DNA of 64,000 nucleotides, from positions 38,240,101 through 38,304,100 of the forward strand of contig CM069872.1 of the NCBI GenBank assembly GCA_036172665.1, given 5' to 3'. Below the pieces are notes generated by a model that was not told the DNA's origin, ran no database searches, and saw only the letters and a program-made list of their open reading frames with translations. Made by a program: the position numbers and the translations under genes. The stretch is from Prosopocoilus inquinatus (lineage: Eukaryota > Arthropoda > Insecta > Coleoptera > Lucanidae). The stretch's first letter is position 1. The number at the start of each line of letters is the position of its first letter. This document shows positions 53,258 through 64,000 of the stretch, piece by piece.

Positions 53258-53475
53258 TCAGATTAAGTTGTTTTTTTGATACAAATTATTTATGTAATGG
53301 TCCCAAATTAAATTTAAAACAACATTACGGTTAAGTACAAGTTTGGATTTGGGGTTGTGAAGTTGTTGGGCCTAATTAAGTACATGTTTAAATATGGCTG
53401 TGCAATCTTAATTTTTAGCAGGATCCGTTCAGACAAACAATCCGTTTTGCTAGTGTTGTTATTTAATACTATTAT
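53258..53475 (+). other. nanos 3' UTR / flank
   Basis: AT-rich sequence directly after the nanos stop, presumably 3' UTR. AATTAAAT near 53307 could act in polyadenylation. No structured regulatory element could be demonstrated. Confidence 0.4.
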
Positions 53476-53712
53476 AGCCGTTTGCACCATGTCTATTTAA
53501 AAATTAAACCAGGTTTAACAGTAATCTCAGTTTGCACCTCGGCTTAAACCGTAGTTAGAAACTGGCTAAACCAACTCAATTTAATCCCTCTTCCGTGATG
53601 GTTTAACGTTGAGTTGGTTTAGCGAGTTTATAACTACGGTTTAAGTCGCGGTGCAAACTGGGTTTACTGTTAAACCTTGTTTAATTTTTAACTAGACATG
53701 GTGCGAACGGCT
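53476..53712. mobile_element. Palindromic MITE with AGCCGTTTGCACCATGT ends
   Basis: AGCCGTTTGCACCATGTCTA at the left mirrors TAGACATGGTGCGAACGGCT at the right. The interior TTTAAACCGTAGTT-type words are also mirrored around 53600. The length of 237 bp and the GCACCA-type ends resemble PIF/Harbinger-like insect MITEs. Confidence 0.75.
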
Positions 53713-53809
53713 GTTAGAGATTTGAAAAATAAAACTCGTTTAAAATATCGCAGTTTTTATTTAAAAAAAAAATTTCCTGCGGCTTGTACATTTTGGCCAA
53801 CTACACTAA

Positions 53810-53997
53810 GGGCCAGTTGTACAAAGAAGGTTTAATGTAACGCTCAACGGAATTAGGTTCAAAATAAACAAATTCGCATAGAAACTTGAGGACATATGGC
53901 AATTAATGTATTCATAAATAAAATTTGATGCGATTTTGTTCACTTTGAACCAGGTTAAGTTGAGCGTTAGCTTAAACCTCCTTTGTATAACTGGCCC
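53810..53997. mobile_element. MITE with GGGCCAGTTGTAC ends, copy 2
   Basis: 188 bp, TIRs GGGCCAGTTGTACAAAGAAG and TTTGTATAACTGGCCC, with a perfect TAA duplication on both sides. The interior (AAACTTGAGGACAT, TTAATGTATTCATAAATAAA) is inverted relative to copy 1 at 11559-11735. Confidence 0.85.
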
Positions 53998-54000
53998 TAA

Positions 54001-54298
54001 GGCTGAATTGCTCAGTGTCTGATTAAACCGTCAGTTTAATTGTTTGTTAAGTATCAAATCACAGTTTTTTCTCATATTTAAACTACGTTTTATATCGTAA
54101 TTCATGGTTAAACTATGTTTACATCTTAATCACAGTCTGAACAACCAAGAAAAGATTAAAATTTTAGTTAACGTTAAATGGGAAGTACGATCACGACTAA
54201 TCACTTAATAAGTTAATAATTCTATAACTGGGCTGCAGTCAAAAAAGGTTGATAATAATGCTCTTTTAAAGTTTAAACCTTCAGTGAGCAACTTGGCC
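54001..54298. mobile_element. MITE with GGCTGAATTGCTCAGTG ends, abutting the previous one
   Basis: The left end GGCTGAATTGCTCAGTGTCT mirrors the right TCAGTGAGCAACTTGGCC. It starts immediately after the TAA that closes the previous MITE, and is followed by TCA, so the two share a TNA target. Its interior (TTAAACTACGTTTTATATC, AATCACAGTCTGAACAAC) matches 57795-57995. Confidence 0.75.
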
Positions 54299-55229
54299 TC
54301 AGTGTACTTACATATTTGGAAATGATTACACAAGCTTCCAAGGGTTTTCATTCATTTGATAAAGAGATCCGATCTTGTGCACAGATTCTAACATTTTAAT
54401 TTTAGACGAAGACTATTATACAGTGTGATGGTGATGGCTAATTATACTGACCGAAAAGAACCAAAAATTACGGGAAAAGATTCGTTTCGAAGCAATATTT
54501 TTACTTTACCTAGGAAAAAAGTTTCTAAAAATCAGACATCTACACGTAAAAAACTTATTTACATGAAATTCACCTAAAAACATAAGTTATGGAACAGAAA
54601 TCATTCAACACTCGATCAGTGCTAGGTTGACCATACGTCCCGTTTTCATCCGGAACAGTCCTGTTTCTTTCGTGTGTATTCATAGAGAAAAATTCCAAAG
54701 GTCAGATAACAAAATTCTAGCTTATAACCTACGTTATAAATTTAGAGCAGAGGTTCCTCAACATAGATTATCTATGTCGACCAAAAGTGCTTATGTTACG
54801 CCTATAAAAGTTTTTAACAGTTTTTACTCCGGTTCTGTCTTTCGTATCAAAGTTAAGAACTTTCTTCTCCAAAAAAGTATCTATTCAATTAGTGAATTCT
54901 TTGCGATTTGTTTTAATCTGTAATCAATTTTCTGCCTTTTGGTCTGTTTCAATGGTTTTTGACATTAACCAAACAAACTTTTTTGTGACTAAATTGATGA
55001 ATCATTACTACATGATTTTTTTAATGTCTTAGACTAGTTGTATTATTATTATGACTATTTCCATATTACGTATTTGTAGTCTGAGGAAATAAAAATTGAT
55101 TGATTGGTTGATAATACTCGTCGATTGTAAACTTAAATTAATTTGTAAAAATGAATCAGAATAAGGTTTCTTTTTCCTCTGTTTCACAAGTCTTATTTAA
55201 TTAGAAAGGTATCACGTTGAAAAAAGTAA
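54299..55229. other. Intergenic; non-LTR retrotransposon 3' tail near 54920-55115
   Basis: TCTGAGGAAATAAAAATTGA followed by TTGATTGGTTGAT at about 55078-55113 is typical of the 3' end of a non-LTR (LINE) element with a short tandem tail. The 98-codon frame at 54627 lies upstream and shows no recognised domain; it may be LINE-derived but is not called as a gene. Confidence 0.4.
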
Positions 55230-55312
55230 AAAAAAAGTCTCGGACTCAAACCCCTGACTTGTCAGTGATAAAAGTCGGAGCAAGTTCGACGCTAATTACT
55301 TGGCCACCCACA
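55230..55312 (-). repeat. tRNA-derived SINE-like element
   Basis: On the minus strand TGGCCAAGTAATTAGCG resembles an A box and GGGGTTTGAGTCC a B box. They are followed by GAGACTTTTTTTTT, a pol III terminator-like T run. It is not a complete cloverleaf. Confidence 0.5.
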
Positions 55313-56569
55313 CACATGAATCATAATTTGTTTCTAGGCAGGCTGTTGAGCATGCAATAAAAAAAAATAGGAGTAATACACATTTTTTTTTCTGATTTGT
55401 AAGGCCTGTAACACACGGCGATAGTTTTTGTATAAAATTCGCAAAGAATTGGCAGAGAAGTATTGAATTAGGGCCATTTGCACCATTCTAGTTGAATTTT
55501 AAGTTCCGGTTAATTACACAGAAACTATTGCTTACAATAATTGATTCTACGGGAAGTTAAAGCAGGTTAAAGTTAATTTAAAGTGGCGTAAACGAGGCTT
55601 AACCAATAAACATTCACTATGGTAACCTATCTCTGTCATTTTGTAACAAATTTATGTAATTTTTTTCACAAAAATTAACGTGTCGTACGGCTTTAACTAA
55701 CTAACTAACAATTGAAAATTTAATTAATGTAAAAATACAATCCAAACATAGGTATTTGAAATAAAATAGTTAGATCCAGCACCACTGTTTTGATCACTAA
55801 AATTTAAAACAAAAATGTCTTGAAAGGACATCCTGTAAAATGTTATGACAAGTTTAATTTGCAGTCATTTTTGCTATTATTATCTACATGTTCTGATCTC
55901 ACTTTGTTTAGTTTTTCTTGTTTCTTTTTGAAATGATAAGATATTTCAGGACAATCTATTCAACAAACAGCTTCAGTATCAATATTTATTTTACTACAAC
56001 TATCTTAGTTTTTGTTTCAAAATTAGAAAATTTAAAAAAATGTTAGAGGTGTTATAAAATGTTTTGTTGCAATCATTTTTGTTATGATTTTCTATTACAT
56101 CAAGATAAACAGAAGTCCTTGGGATAAGGTTTTTCATAATTATTAAACTAAACTCTCGTTCCATGAAAATTTGTAATTTTTTTTATCTGCTATTAGTCTT
56201 TATTACGAACAGCTTGGAAAAGAATTGCTAGAGTGCAACCTTAACAAGGGAATGGAAGTTTATAGAATCAGTTAAAGAAAACATAATGCAATAAAACTAT
56301 AAAACTCATTTCGAAAGAAACAGATTTAGGGTTGTAAAATGTGATAGGAACACAAATTGTTAAATGGTTTCCAAAACGGATAGCTTAATAAAGAAATATG
56401 TGTATTTCGAACAAAAAGATAAATGCAAGTAAAGCAAAAAGTTCTTTCATAAATTTTCTCTATCTAATTATAGAGGATATCTCGACAACAGCTATTCCTT
56501 GTCTACTTTATCAAAACAATCTTCATTTCAGCTTCAGAAACATCACATTTACTGAAAATAAATTTGGAT
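55313..56569. other. Intergenic, MITE fragment near 55486, otherwise nothing seen
   Basis: TTAGGGCCATTTGCACCATT near 55484 is a GGGCC...GCACCA-type MITE end whose partner is not found. The rest is AT-rich sequence with no coding signal. Confidence 0.4.
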
Positions 56570-56785
56570 TTGACTCCTAACCACAATATGTTTCTTTTAA
56601 AAACTAAATACGTATTTCGGGAGCAATGCTACCATCTTCAGTAGTTGCGACTTCTATCTTACTAAATCACAGGAGAAGTAGGTAGTAGGATGGAAGTCGC
56701 AACTACTGAAGATGGCAGCGTAGCTGCCAAAATACGTATTTAGTTTTAAAGAAAAACATATTGTGGTTAGGAGTCAAATCTAAAT
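56570..56785. repeat. Near-perfect inverted repeat, about 85-bp arms
   Basis: GATTTGACTCCTAACCACAA, AAACTAAATACGTATTT and CATCTTCAGTAGTTGCGACT are mirrored by AGTCGCAACTACTGAAGATG, AAATACGTATTTAGTTTTAA and TTGTGGTTAGGAGTCAAATC. The loop is about 45 bp. The word CTGAAGATGGCAGC is common at insect retroelement ends. Confidence 0.8.
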
Positions 56786-56929
56786 TTATTGTTAGACAAG
56801 CCACAGTCTCCAATACATTAAACATTTACTGAAGTTCGAGATATTATAAACTCACTAAAAGTAAAAGTTGTTTCTATTACTTGGGATTATCAACAAGCAC
56901 GATTAAACATATTAAACAATCCATAATAA

Positions 56930-57720
56930 TTCCACTTACTAAACTTTTTAATTAGTGTACTGACACAGGAAATTTTCCCGATATTCTAAAAATAGCTAAA
57001 GCGATACCTGTTTTTAAAGACAGTTCCCTTGATGATCCCAAAAATTTCAGATCCCTCTCAATAGTCCCCACAGTATCAAAAATATTCGAAATAGTCTTGT
57101 AGACTTGAAGTTAATTGATCATTTTAAAAAGCACAGTCTTCTTTCTAATTTACAATTGAGCTTTAGGCCAAATGTGTCAACTGTTGATGCTATAAATTTA
57201 TTATTATCTAAAATAATTCAAGGTTAGGAAAACAGGGGGTCGACACAAAGCCTTCGATTATGTTTCCCATCATAGACTGCTACAGAAATTTGAACTCTAT
57301 AACTTTAGCGAAATCAGTCTACTGTCTTTAAAGTGTTACCTTGTAAATAGGAAACAATTATCTGTAATCAATAGTAAACCATCAAATTTGTCGATAATAA
57401 AAAGCAGTGTCTTTCAGGACTCTGTCTTAGAACCCATCCTTTTCTTAATTTATATCAGTAACTTATAGTCTGCACTTCCGTTGCAAAACCTTGTTCTATT
57501 TGTTGATTACACAACCAATAACAGTTGATGAGGATATTGCAAATAGTCTAAATAAATTAGATAATAGTATAAATGACTTCAATACTTGGACGCATGAGAA
57601 TTCTTTCTCTGTTAATCCTAAGAATTAATCCAAATGTTATTTGCTCATCGTTCATTAACTGAATACGATAACCCTGTTTCGGTGAAATTTAAATTGGTCA
57701 ATCCACATCGATAAATTGGA
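56930..57720 (+). pseudogene. Degraded non-LTR (LINE) reverse transcriptase fragment
   Basis: Read in shifting frames, the segment gives FPDILKIAKAIPVFK, NFRSLSIVPTVSKIFE, DYVSHHRLLQKFELY, FLIYISNL and the degraded catalytic box LVLFVDYT, the order found in LINE reverse transcriptases (Jockey/RTE-like). Many stops and frameshifts interrupt it. No 5' part or endonuclease was found nearby. Confidence 0.82.
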
Positions 57721-57794
57721 TTCAAGAATTTATAAAAAAAATTTTCTTCTACGGAACGTGAAATCTATAGTTAACCAAACTAACTATTTGTCAT

Positions 57795-57995
57795 TCACTC
57801 TGCTCAGTGTCCAATTAAACCAGCAATTTACTAACCGCTGGTTAAGTATAAAAACATAGTTTTCTTCCACTACGTTTTACATCTTAATTCATAGTTAAAC
57901 TAAGTTTTATATCTTAATCATTATCTGAACAACACAAAAAAAGAGTAAAACTCTAGTTAAAGTTAAACGTGGTTTAATCGGACACTCAGCAACTC
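57795..57995. mobile_element. MITE with TGCTCAGTGTCC ends, second copy
   Basis: TGCTCAGTGTCCAATTAAAC and GTTTAATCGGACACTCAGCA are inverted ends. The interior CTACGTTTTACATCTTAATT, AGTTAAACTAAGTTT and CTGAACAACACAA matches the element at 54001-54298. This copy is about 200 bp, shorter than the first. Confidence 0.75.
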
Positions 57996-58010
57996 ATCCT
58001 TAGTTTCTTA

Positions 58011-58247
58011 TACAGGGCGATCGAAATTGATAGTCCTGATCCTACACTACTTTCCGCGAGTTTTGCATCAATATTTACGTTTACCAGACGAAGATTGGCA
58101 CGAAAAGCAGAGGAATGCATGAATATTCGCAAAACTTACATCCAAATCGAACTTAATTAATAAAAACATCCGGTATACGTAAATATTGATACGAAACTCA
58201 CGAAAAGTAGTATAGGATCAGGACAATCAATTTCGATCGTCCTGTAT
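58011..58247. mobile_element. MITE with TACAGGGCGATCGAAATTGA ends
   Basis: The left end TACAGGGCGATCGAAATTGA with CCTGATCCTACACTAC is mirrored by GTAGTATAGGATCAGG and TCAATTTCGATCGTCCTGTA. The centre is mirrored too (CAATATTTACGT / ACGTAAATATTG). It is about 237 bp and palindromic; TA at both ends may be the target duplication. Confidence 0.8.
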
Positions 58248-59479
58248 GTCTTATGGACTATTACCGAGGGAACAATCCTCCCAATCCTCTAGAGTTTTGG
58301 GACTGCAGAGGAACTCTAATTTCTGCACTTGTATTTCGGGATGATGTAAAATCAAAATTTACAGAATTTGGTTTATTAATACTACCTTCTCCAATTTATA
58401 TACACAAAAATTTAAGTAACTATTCTTTACAAGGCAATTTGCATGATTTCAATCACAAGATATGTCTTTAATATACTTGAAGTTGGTTCTTGTCCAATGA
58501 AAATTGTAAGTACAAATTTTTTTTAATCTCGAACCGGATAGAATTACGAAGGGGAAAACACTCAACGTTTCTCTATAGATTTATAGGTACGTATAATAAA
58601 TTTGTTATATTATCATTTTCACTGTATTAATTAATGTTGTTAATTATTTTAGTAAATTGATTAATGGTAAATATGAACACCGTGTCTTACTACAACTACC
58701 TACTTAATTGTTTGTCTTGTATTTGTTTAATAAAATTTTTAATGACAATAATTAACAAGTTTTGTTCCAAAACGTGTTTGATTGCAGTGAAAACCTAGAG
58801 CAGCCTCTGTACAGTTGTTTCAGCACCATTTGGGGCTTCTCCAGCAGAGACGTAGCTCGAAATTTTCTCTGCAAATCCAAAACGACTTGACCAATTTATT
58901 CGCAAATGCGATGTAATAGTGGTAGTAGTTGGTCAAAAAGCGATCGTAGGATGTCGCTGTTTTATCTATTCACAATAATTAACATTTTTATTACATTTAT
59001 GGAACAAATCGTTGGCAGATTGTATTATCAGTTATTAATCAATGCATTAGACTTTCTCTCACAATAAATGCTGAATTATTGTACCAACAAACAAATCCAC
59101 CGAACTGTTCGTAATTACAATAAATTGCATCGTTGTCACAAAGATATGATAACCAATAATCGCTGTTAATCAATATTACGAAACAATTTTTTTTTAGCAG
59201 GGACGTCAAAAGAAGTGATAAGTGCAAAATTCAAAAGGTCAAGTTTCTGTTACTCTTAGTTACTACTGGTATTACACTTTATTTTAATTTAATTGGAAGC
59301 ATTTTGTAAACAGAAATCGTAACAATATAATATCCATGTTTTGAAAATGAATGATTTATTTTTAATCCCAGGCTGACAGTGAGTCACGTAAATATTTTCA
59401 GCGGGCGCCGAGTTATCATAATCAAAAACGAATTACAAGATTAAGCATCATTTAGGCGGAGATCAGAGTGTGTGCAAAC
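58248..59479. other. Intergenic, P450 upstream region
   Basis: No gene is supported. The segment 58931-58980 (GGTCAAAAAGCGATCGTAGG, ATGTCGCTGTTTTAT) is repeated at 63544-63595 upstream of the truncated P450, so it belongs to the duplicated P450 unit. Confidence 0.5.
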
Positions 59480-61671
59480 ATGATCGAGTTGCTCGTACTT
59501 TTTTTGCTCTGCCTGTTTCTCGTGTATAAATTTTTGAAAAACGAGCGTGACTATTGGAAAAATCGAAATGTGCCCCACGCAGAAGGACGGTTATTGGTTG
59601 GAAATCTGGGACCTTCCCTGCTCATGATTTCTTCAATGTCGCAAATCTTTGATGATATATACAAGTAGGTTTTTTTTTCTTATTCAGATCTAGACAAAGA
59701 GAACGCCGAGAGCATATAAAGTTTTATGAAATAGATTATTATGGAAAGCACAGTTGCATATCCAACTTTTGAAATATATACAGAGTGTTTCAGTTTACAC
59801 AAGATACCTAAATAATCGTTTTGTTAATAGTACAATTAGTATAAAACTTTTACGAGTTATAGAGGCCATAAGCGTGGATTTTTTTGTAGAAATGAGATTT
59901 TTGTTCAGTCAAAATCATTTAGACGCCAAGAATCTCATTCCTTTAGAAAGATTCATCTTCATCTAACTGGTAAAAGTTTTGTGGTCTAATTGCGTTATTA
60001 ATAAACAGGTAAATCTTCATTTAAAGTGAAGCACATTGTATTTAATAATTTGATTGAATCACTAATCACCTATTTTCGTTCGTAGGCGTTTTGATGGATA
60101 CAAATACTGCGGAATCCTGAATTTCAGAAAGCCAGCTATATTAATTCGTGACACCAATTTGATCAAAGACGTTTTGGTTAAGGACTTCAGTAATTTCCAC
60201 GACAATTTACTAGAAGTAGATGACAAAGCAGACCCTCTCTTGGCCAAAAATCCCTTTTTTCTTAGGGGCGAGATGTGGAAGAAAGTTCGCACTCAGCTCT
60301 CACCACAGTTTACGGCAGGCAAAGTAAGCGTTTTCGGTTTCAAACACTTCCAAGGTCCAGTTTCCTTTTCGTTGTTAGATAAAGAAGATGTTTCCGTTAA
60401 TCGCGGACGTGTCCAAAAAGATGCAGAGTTACTTGCACAATCAGATCGATTCCGGCCAAAATCTTTGCCTGAACGCGAAAGAATTTGCGTCGAAATTTAC
60501 TGCCGATAATATTGCGAGTTGTGCTTTCGGGTTGGATGGTAGATCCTTCGATGATCAAGATGCAGAGTTCAAGAAAATGGGCACAAAAATGATGGGTGGT
60601 TCTGTCTTTGCCATGCTGCATTTTCTCATTGTTACCTTGTTCCCTGAACTCGCCAAGGTTAAAGCACCTAGGTCGGTATAATTCATTTTTTTTTCCATTC
60701 AATTGCCAATTCTCTTGCAGATTTCTTTCACCCGAAATCTCCGATTGGTTTAAAGCCATCGTTGTAAACACGATAAAAAACCGAGAAGACCACCAAATTA
60801 AAAGAGATGACTTCTTGGATGTCGTCAAAGAAATGAAGAACAAAACTACTTCTTTTGGTGAGATGGAAACAACATTTTGACTTTACATGGCATAATTTTT
60901 TTATATGCAGAATTCACCCATGATTACATGGTGGCTCACTGTCTCTCGTTTTTCTTGGACGGCTTCGAAACCAGCGCAGTCGTTTTTCAGTACGCGCTCT
61001 ATGAATTAGGGGCCAATCCAGACGTGCAAGCGAAATTAAAAGAAGAATGCAACAGCGTTTTAACAAAATATGATGGGGTGTTAACTTATGATGGTCTTCA
61101 AGAAATGTCCCTTTTAGACATGGTGTTTCTAGGTAAATATAAATTGCTTTTGGACCTCAAATTAGTTAGCTTTTTGCAGAGACTCTTCGTAAATACCCGC
61201 CTTTGATGGTGATGTTTCGCACTTGCACTGAGACAACAAAATTCCCTCCGTCAATCGAAGGAGGCAGCGAAATAGTAGTCGAGAAGGGTATGGGAATCGC
61301 CATTCCAGTCTCAGGGATTCATAACGATCCCCAGTATTATCCAAACCCAGACAAATTCGATCCGTACCGTTTTTCAGAGGAGGAAAAGAACTTACGACCT
61401 AAACAGTTGTTTTTAGGTTTCGGCGATGGCCCTAGGATTTGCTTGGGTAAACAGAGGTCTCAAGTAGATAACTTGAAAGCTCATTATCATTTCAGGGCAG
61501 CGGTTTGCTACCACTCAGGTGAAGACAGGGATCGCTTCGATCGTTTCCCAGTTTGAAGTTCGAGTGAACGAGAAGACGAAGGTGCCGCTGGAATTAGACC
61601 CTAAGGAATTTGTTCACGCTCCAAAGGGAGGCATTTGGTTGGATTTTTACGAGAAAAAAGGCGATGCATAA
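59480..61671 (+). CDS. Cytochrome P450, CYP3-clan type
   Basis: Seven exons, 59480-59664, 60086-60323, 60379-60671, 60721-60857, 60911-61132, 61180-61446 and 61496-61671, give 505 residues, a normal insect microsomal P450 length. The N-terminus is a membrane anchor (IELLVLFLLCLFLVYKFL). Diagnostic motifs are WKKVRTQLSPQFTAGK (helix C region), DGFETS in helix I (301-306), ETLRKYPP (ExxR, 359-362), the meander FDPYRF, and the haem loop FGDGPRICLG with the Cys446 ligand. Exon 3 was started at 60379 because IKKMFPLI matches the family's GKMKxMFP. CYP3-clan enzymes oxidise xenobiotics and lipophilic endogenous compounds in the ER; the family within the clan is not resolved. It is intact and followed by a broken tandem copy. 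Confidence 0.93.
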
Positions 61672-62419
61672 TCTGTTTTAAAGCGAAAGTTATATTTACT
61701 TTGTTGATAAATTAAATATAGGTACACATTTAAGAAAATTTGGTATATGAGGGCCTTTCATAAGGCAGATGAACCACACAAAATTCGCGCAGAAAGAATC
61801 AAGAATTCATATATCGTGTTGATAATTTAAATTCAATTTTATAAAATCAACACTGAAATGCTGAAGTCATTTAACGGCTAAAAACTAAATTCTGTTAATT
61901 CATCCACCAGTTAACTTTTCATTATATTTTATAGAAAGGGAGTCCCACTCCCACATGACCAAATTATCTATTCTCCTAGGAAAATGTTGTAAATGTATGT
62001 TGTAAATTTTATTTGTTATTTTGTTAAATAAAATAAATATTAAATTGCATTGAGTTGAGATTTGTTCGTATGTTTATAACATTGCTTAAGCTTACGTTTA
62101 TTGCTTTGCTTTTATGTTTATTCTTCCTGACAAAATTAGTTCTGTTACGCCACTGATGGTCGACTACTATTGGGGTATGTTCTGTTTACTACGTTAGTGT
62201 AAGTTTGGTTGCCTAGTTTGGGGTTTCACAGTTTTTACGTAAGGTTTGGACCAGAGACTTAGACGTTCCAAGGGCCAGGGTGAATAACATAACAGATAGT
62301 CCGATAGGAGTACTGGTATGAAGGAGCGATAGCTGAAGGCAGGGACGCGAAACACCAATGTCCGAGAGAGACGAGTGTTTACGCCTTCAGCACGAGACAT
62401 TCACCGTCTTATTAGTTAT

Positions 62420-62530
62420 TAGCAGGGAAAAGAATTCGGCCCACTTAGTGTTGGACATTTTTTACACCGAATGTACTACTTACTCCTACGGCGGCTCTGA
62501 TGCATTTAAATTGCTATTGAGTGGAAGAAT
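62420..62530. repeat. Dispersed repeat, copy 3 of 3
   Basis: GGGAAAAGAATTCGGCCCAC, TTAGTGTTGGACATTTTTTA, CCGAATGTACT and CTGATGCATTTAAATTGCTA match 52124-52205 and in part 37065-37120. Confidence 0.6.
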
Positions 62531-63018
62531 TCAAGAATTCAAAATAATTTTGCTTAAAAATTCTTGGTGTTCAGATCAGAAGCGTCAATTTTCATTGTAA
62601 AAAAATCCTGCGCCGTCTATTTTAAAAAATGATTTATTTTTGCTGATTTTAAAAAAATTGCGCCAACATGAAATTTGAAAGGCGGACTTTTTTCTGCTAG
62701 AGCCTTTTGCTCGTATCTTTTTTGAGGTAGTATTTAAAAGTCGCTTTTTTGCTTAAAAAGAGCATTTCAAAAATCTAAGAAATAATGGATAAGTCAAAAT
62801 AATTATTTTAACAAGCAAGTCTTTATGGAATTAATAAGCAAATACCTTTGTGCAATTCAACTTTTCTATAAAGAATTTGTAAATAATTTTTGATGATTAT
62901 ACAGGGTGTCGCTAAATTCCGTGGTACATGGCTTAACCACAGATTCCAGACTATGTTAAAATTTTTTTAGAGAGAAACCCTGGATAAGAAACTTTTTCAC
63001 GTGTGTGTAAGTTTTGAC

Positions 63019-63108
63019 ATTTCTTAACGTTTACCCACAATATAAAAAAATCTCAATGGCTACATTTCTTAACGTTTACCCACAATATAAAAAAATCTCA
63101 ATGGCTAC
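63019..63108 (+). repeat. Perfect 45-bp tandem duplication
   Basis: Two identical adjacent copies of a 45-base unit beginning ATTTCTTAACGTTTACCCAC and ending CTCAATGGCTAC. Identity suggests a recent slippage or duplication event, or an assembly artefact. Confidence 0.9.
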
Positions 63109-63644
63109 AGAGTTACTTATTAAAAGCGGGTATACTCGTATTGTAGTGGATTCTCGTGTATAACTAATTTATTTTCAGAAAGAGTCATTCATTAGTAATC
63201 TTTTATATGTCTCTTCAAACTTTGCTATCTGTTACGGTTTAGTTAGGATATAGAAAAAAAACTAATGGGCTTTTTTGCAAAACGTTTTAAATTTATAATT
63301 TGAATTTAGCATACCATAGACAGAAAAACAAAAAGTCTATTACAGTTTATTAATAGGCGACTTTTTCTGAAAATAAATAAATTAAGCACGCAGTCATTTA
63401 CATGTTCTTATTAAAAAAATAATTGTTGCAAATCGTTTCCTTTTTAAATTTTCATTATGTTTTGACAGCAAGCATGACCGCTTTGCATAGGTAGCTTATT
63501 ATGTAGCAAACCCGCTTCAATTTATTATCCTACTGCAATGTCAGGTCAAAAAGCTATCGTATGATGTCACTGTTTTATATATTCACCTTATTTTTAAAGT
63601 TTACTATCAAGTGCTCCTTTCTAAAAATTTCTTTATCGTTCTGA

Positions 63645-63990
63645 CCTCGACTGGAAAACTAGAGGCATACCTTACGTGGAAAGCAGATTATTTTTAGGAA
63701 ATTTAGGACTTTCCCCGTTTGCATACAATAGTTGTCCAAAATGTACGGCGACGTTTACAAGTCAGTACCTTTAAAACACTTATCTCAGAAACAACTTATC
63801 TGCTATCAATCACAAATAATAAAAATACCCATTGGTGTTATTTTCTTTTTTATAAAACTACTTTTTAACTTATTTGGTCTCTTCAAAGGTTCCAAATACT
63901 ACGGACTAATCAATTCCGGGAAACCTGCTAGCTCTTCTAAATTTTCGTTCCACATTATATGTGAACATGAACGAAATTATTTTTACAGGT
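63645..63990 (+). pseudogene. Truncated, frameshifted P450 tandem duplicate
   Basis: WKTRGIPYVESRLFLGNLG aligns with the NVPHAEGRLLVGNLG region of the intact P450. A frameshift is then needed to reach KMYGDVYK, equivalent to QIFDDIYK. After a donor-like GTCAGT the next exon gives KGSKYYGLINSGKPA, equivalent to FDGYKYCGILNFRKPA, but no usable in-frame acceptor precedes it and the sequence diverges after KPA. The membrane anchor is missing (an in-frame TGA lies upstream). The copy continues past the window edge. Confidence 0.75.
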
Positions 63991-64000
63991 GAAAACGATG

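Larger units (their letters stand above)
61672..63640. other. Intergenic between P450 and its broken copy, repeats only
   Basis: AATAAAATAAATATTAA near 62028 is a likely P450 polyadenylation region. Beyond it are a dispersed repeat, an ACAGGGTGTCGC MITE end near 62902 and a small tandem duplication, listed separately. No coding region is supported. Confidence 0.5.

Noticed and set aside
54627..54923. 98-codon plus-strand frame
   Set aside because: No recognised domain. It lies just before a LINE-like 3' tail and may be transposon remnant, but that could not be shown.
60388..60681. P450 exon 3 beginning at MFPLI
   Set aside because: The upstream acceptor at 60378 is also in frame and adds IKK, matching the family's conserved GKMKxMFP stretch better.

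Overview
The window is eukaryotic nuclear DNA, almost certainly from an insect and most likely a beetle. The reasons are AT-rich sequence, many 50-70 bp GT-AG introns, insect-type gene families (BTB plus Pipsqueak-HTH factor, nanos, CYP3-clan P450) and abundant MITEs, mariner and BEL/Pao elements. The beetle assignment is inference. All gene models were built by eye from splice sites, frame continuity and remembered family motifs; no alignment was run.

Layout. Bases 1-2850 are repeats, including a long foldback. A compact block of housekeeping genes follows at 2.8-28.7 kb: CHMP7 (+, ESCRT-III), eRF1 (-, translation termination, with two alternative last exons and a 4.7 kb repeat-filled intron), SERAC1 (+, lipase-like, divergent from eRF1 across 426 bp), a BTB/AT-hook/double-Pipsqueak transcription factor (-), PRPF4/Prp4 (+, U4/U6 snRNP WD40 protein) and COG7 (-, Golgi tethering). 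PRPF4 and COG7 converge with 87 bp between stop codons.

From 28.7 to 59 kb the sequence is repeat-dominated and carries the nanos locus. A complete nanos (two CCHC knuckles) has its zinc-finger exon at 52.4-53.3 kb and a likely first exon at 39.0 kb. The intron between them would be about 13.3 kb and holds a very young BEL/Pao LTR retrotransposon (apparently identical LTRs, AATAC target duplication, open 1729-codon gag-pol). That element sits inside an older TIR element, beside two long foldbacks and a TIR element carrying a 178-bp tandem array. About 6.5 kb upstream of nanos exon 1, head-to-head, is an open two-exon nanos-like gene. It keeps the first knuckle with exact spacing but has lost every ligand of the second. 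Between the two lie a dead mariner, a purine-rich satellite-like block, a tRNA-like repeat and hairpin MITEs.

The right end (59.5-64 kb) has an intact CYP3-clan cytochrome P450 followed by a broken tandem copy that runs off the window.

The genes do not form one pathway. The best candidates for something new are the half-finger nanos paralog and its paired arrangement with nanos, the alternative eRF1 C-termini, and the nested transposon architecture of the nanos intron.
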